Source: Cognatundibacterium squillarum
Lineage (GTDB): Bacteria > Pseudomonadota > Gammaproteobacteria > Burkholderiales > Burkholderiaceae_D
Assembly (NCBI RefSeq): GCF_014652435.1
Contig: NZ_BMYU01000010.1
Location: forward strand, 62,001-126,000
Length of the DNA stretch: 64,000 nt
Direction: 5' to 3'
The position numbers and the translations under genes are program-made. Below, one piece after another: positions 62,876 to 64,000 of the stretch. A model generated the notes under the pieces. That model was not told the DNA's origin and did not search any database. It saw only the letters and a program-made list of their open reading frames with translations. Numbering within the stretch: the stretch's first letter is position 1; each line of letters begins with the position of its first letter.

Positions 62876-63361
62876 TCAGAGTTCCTGCACGTACATCAGT
62901 AATTTCTGTAAAGCGTAGTTCACGGTTTGTTCGCGGACTGCCTTGCGGTCGCCGGAAAACACTTTACGTTCGGTGTGGGTGATGCCGCCAACACGCCAGC
63001 CAAAACAAATCGTTCCCACCGGCTTACCCGGTACCGCGCCGGTTGGTCCGGCAATCCCGGTGGTGGAAATGCCGACATGGGCTTCTGAGCTGGAAACCGC
63101 GCTTTCTGCCATTGCCGCTGCGATTTCTTCACTGACTGCACCATGTTGCGCCAGCAATGCAGCCGGAATGTCTAATATCTCCGTTTTGGAAGAGTTTGAG
63201 TAAGTGATAAACCCGCAGTCAAACCATTCTGATGAGCCGGGAATTTCTGTGATGGCATGACAAATACCGCCGCCGGTACATGATTCTGCAACGCTGAGTA
63301 ATAAACGGCGGGATTTCAGTTCTTCTCCGACCCGTGTCGCCAGTTCAATCGGATTGTGCAT
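62876..63361 (-). CDS. pncC: Nicotinamide-nucleotide amidohydrolase (CinA C-terminal family)
   Basis: Deamidates NMN to nicotinate mononucleotide in pyridine-nucleotide recycling. The 161-residue protein is a stand-alone CinA C domain: SVAESCTGGGICHAITEIPGSSEWF, FITYSNSSKTEIL, GISTTGIAGPTGAVPGKPVGTICFGW. It follows pgpA on the same strand, a usual order in Betaproteobacteria. Confidence 0.94.
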   Translation of the reverse strand: MHNPIELATRVGEELKSRRLLLSVAESCTGGGICHAITEIPGSSEWFDCGFITYSNSSKTEILDIPAALLAQHGAVSEEIAAAMAESAVSSSEAHVGISTTGIAGPTGAVPGKPVGTICFGWRVGGITHTERKVFSGDRKAVREQTVNYALQKLLMYVQEL

Positions 63362-63523
63362 GGTGCGCCTCCTGTCAGATCGTTTGTGTTGTTATCGCTG
63401 ATACGCAGATCCCGATAGCGTCGCAGGGATATTGCGACGATTTCACTTTATCACCTGCGGCCGGAAATTGCGTGTTCCGGCAACAGATTTTTTCATTGTT
63501 GAACTAAAGCCACGCCGGATGTC

Positions 63524-64000
63524 TTACAGCACTTTCCAGATCGCGAGGGAGAGCAGTGTGAAAAATGCTGCAATGATATCGTCTGCCATGACACCGAATC
63601 CGCCTTTCCATTTCTGATCGAAGTAACGAATCGGCGGTGGCTTGACCATATCGAAGAAACGGAAAATCAGAAAGGCAGTCGTTTGCATTTGCGTATCCGA
63701 AGGCGTCACAAAGATCAATACCAGCCAGAAGGCAATGATTTCATCCCATACCATACTGCCGTCATCCGGTTTTCCCAGATGCTTTCCCGTCACATCACAA
63801 GCCCATATGCCAACTACAAAACCAGCGATGATGATGATAATCCAGTTGTTCAGGTGGAAACATTGTGGCCAGTAACCGGACAACCAGTGAAAACTCAGCC
63901 ATGCGAACAGCGTTCCCATTGTCCCCGGTACAACCGAAGATAAGCCGCTCCCGAATCCCTGGGCAAGAATATGGGCGGGATGCCGCAGCATAAAGCGCAG
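63524..64000 (-). CDS. pgpA: Phosphatidylglycerophosphatase A, 5' end outside window
   Basis: Inner-membrane enzyme dephosphorylating phosphatidylglycerol phosphate. The visible 159 codons include LRFMLRHPAHILAQGFGSGLSSVVPGTMGTLFAW, VWDEIIAFWLVLI and FRFFDMVKPPPIRYFDQKWKGGFGVMADDIIAA. The family conserves sequence upstream of the Met at 63991, and the frame stays open to base 64000, so the true start lies beyond the window. pncC follows after 162 bp. Confidence 0.94.
   Translation of the reverse strand: MRFMLRHPAHILAQGFGSGLSSVVPGTMGTLFAWLSFHWLSGYWPQCFHLNNWIIIIIAGFVVGIWACDVTGKHLGKPDDGSMVWDEIIAFWLVLIFVTPSDTQMQTTAFLIFRFFDMVKPPPIRYFDQKWKGGFGVMADDIIAAFFTLLSLAIWKVL

Noticed and set aside
1..64000. 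CRISPR arrays, tRNA/rRNA genes, insertion sequences, prophage genes, toxin-antitoxin or defence systems
   Set aside because: Looked for on both strands; nothing recognisable was found. The dispersed repeats are not regularly spaced and do not carry spacers.

Overview
The window (about 51-52 % GC by eye) is an ordinary chromosomal stretch of a betaproteobacterium, most likely Burkholderiales/Oxalobacteraceae (Herminiimonas/Undibacterium-like). Supporting signs are the aceE-aceF-lpdA cluster next to folD-prlC, the pgpA-pncC pair, proteins of the DUF4124, DUF2917, DUF2189 and DUF3016 families, and an E3 subunit that carries lipoyl domains. The genus is inference. I see no rRNA, tRNA, CRISPR array, prophage or complete insertion sequence.

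Layout. 1-2.7 kb: prlC (3' end outside the window) and folD. 3-5.8 kb: a TonB-dependent receptor. 6.1-12.4 kb: the pyruvate dehydrogenase operon. 12.6-24 kb: a MerR/thiopurine methyltransferase divergent pair, an Lrp/methionine gamma-lyase divergent pair, an Hpt/HD-GYP protein, MuiA-like, hydrolase, membrane and secreted proteins. 23.6-29 kb: a tricorn-like protease and a GH44 glycoside hydrolase. 29.4-33 kb: argD with its leader, a ferredoxin-reductase and an SDR protein. 33-39 kb: an operon of a spermidine-synthase-like protein, a GspE/PulE-type ATPase and a MASE1/CHASE histidine kinase, then a DNA glycosylase. 39-41 kb: envelope proteins. 41.4-47.9 kb: a TetR-RND efflux operon. 48.4-52.1 kb: htpG and cysS with its leader. 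52.1-55.7 kb: a MocR regulator/DUF2917 pair, RidA and a glycine-zipper protein. 55.8-58.8 kb: a binding protein and histidine kinase pair. 58.8-64 kb: pseudouridine synthase, two acyltransferases, a FliL-like protein, pncC and pgpA (5' end outside).

Three signals stand out. (1) Two short reading frames look like amino-acid-sensing leader peptides matched to the gene they precede. A 32-codon frame with four consecutive Arg codons sits at the predicted transcription start of argD and is followed by an intrinsic terminator. A 28-codon frame ending in six consecutive Cys codons precedes cysS. (2) A roughly 90-97 bp intergenic repeat occurs as six near-full copies plus one fragment, on both strands and always outside genes, with a conserved core and co-varying hairpin arms. 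(3) The dihydrolipoyl dehydrogenase carries two N-terminal lipoyl domains, so the E2 and E3 genes together encode three nearly identical lipoyl modules.

Regulatory sites that read clearly from the sequence include a sigma-32-type promoter before htpG, a MerR-type 19-bp-spacer promoter/operator between merR and tpm, a TetR-type palindrome upstream of the efflux operon, and many bidirectional intrinsic terminators between convergent genes. Very long open frames opposite the PDH genes and the TonB receptor are codon-bias shadows and were discarded.
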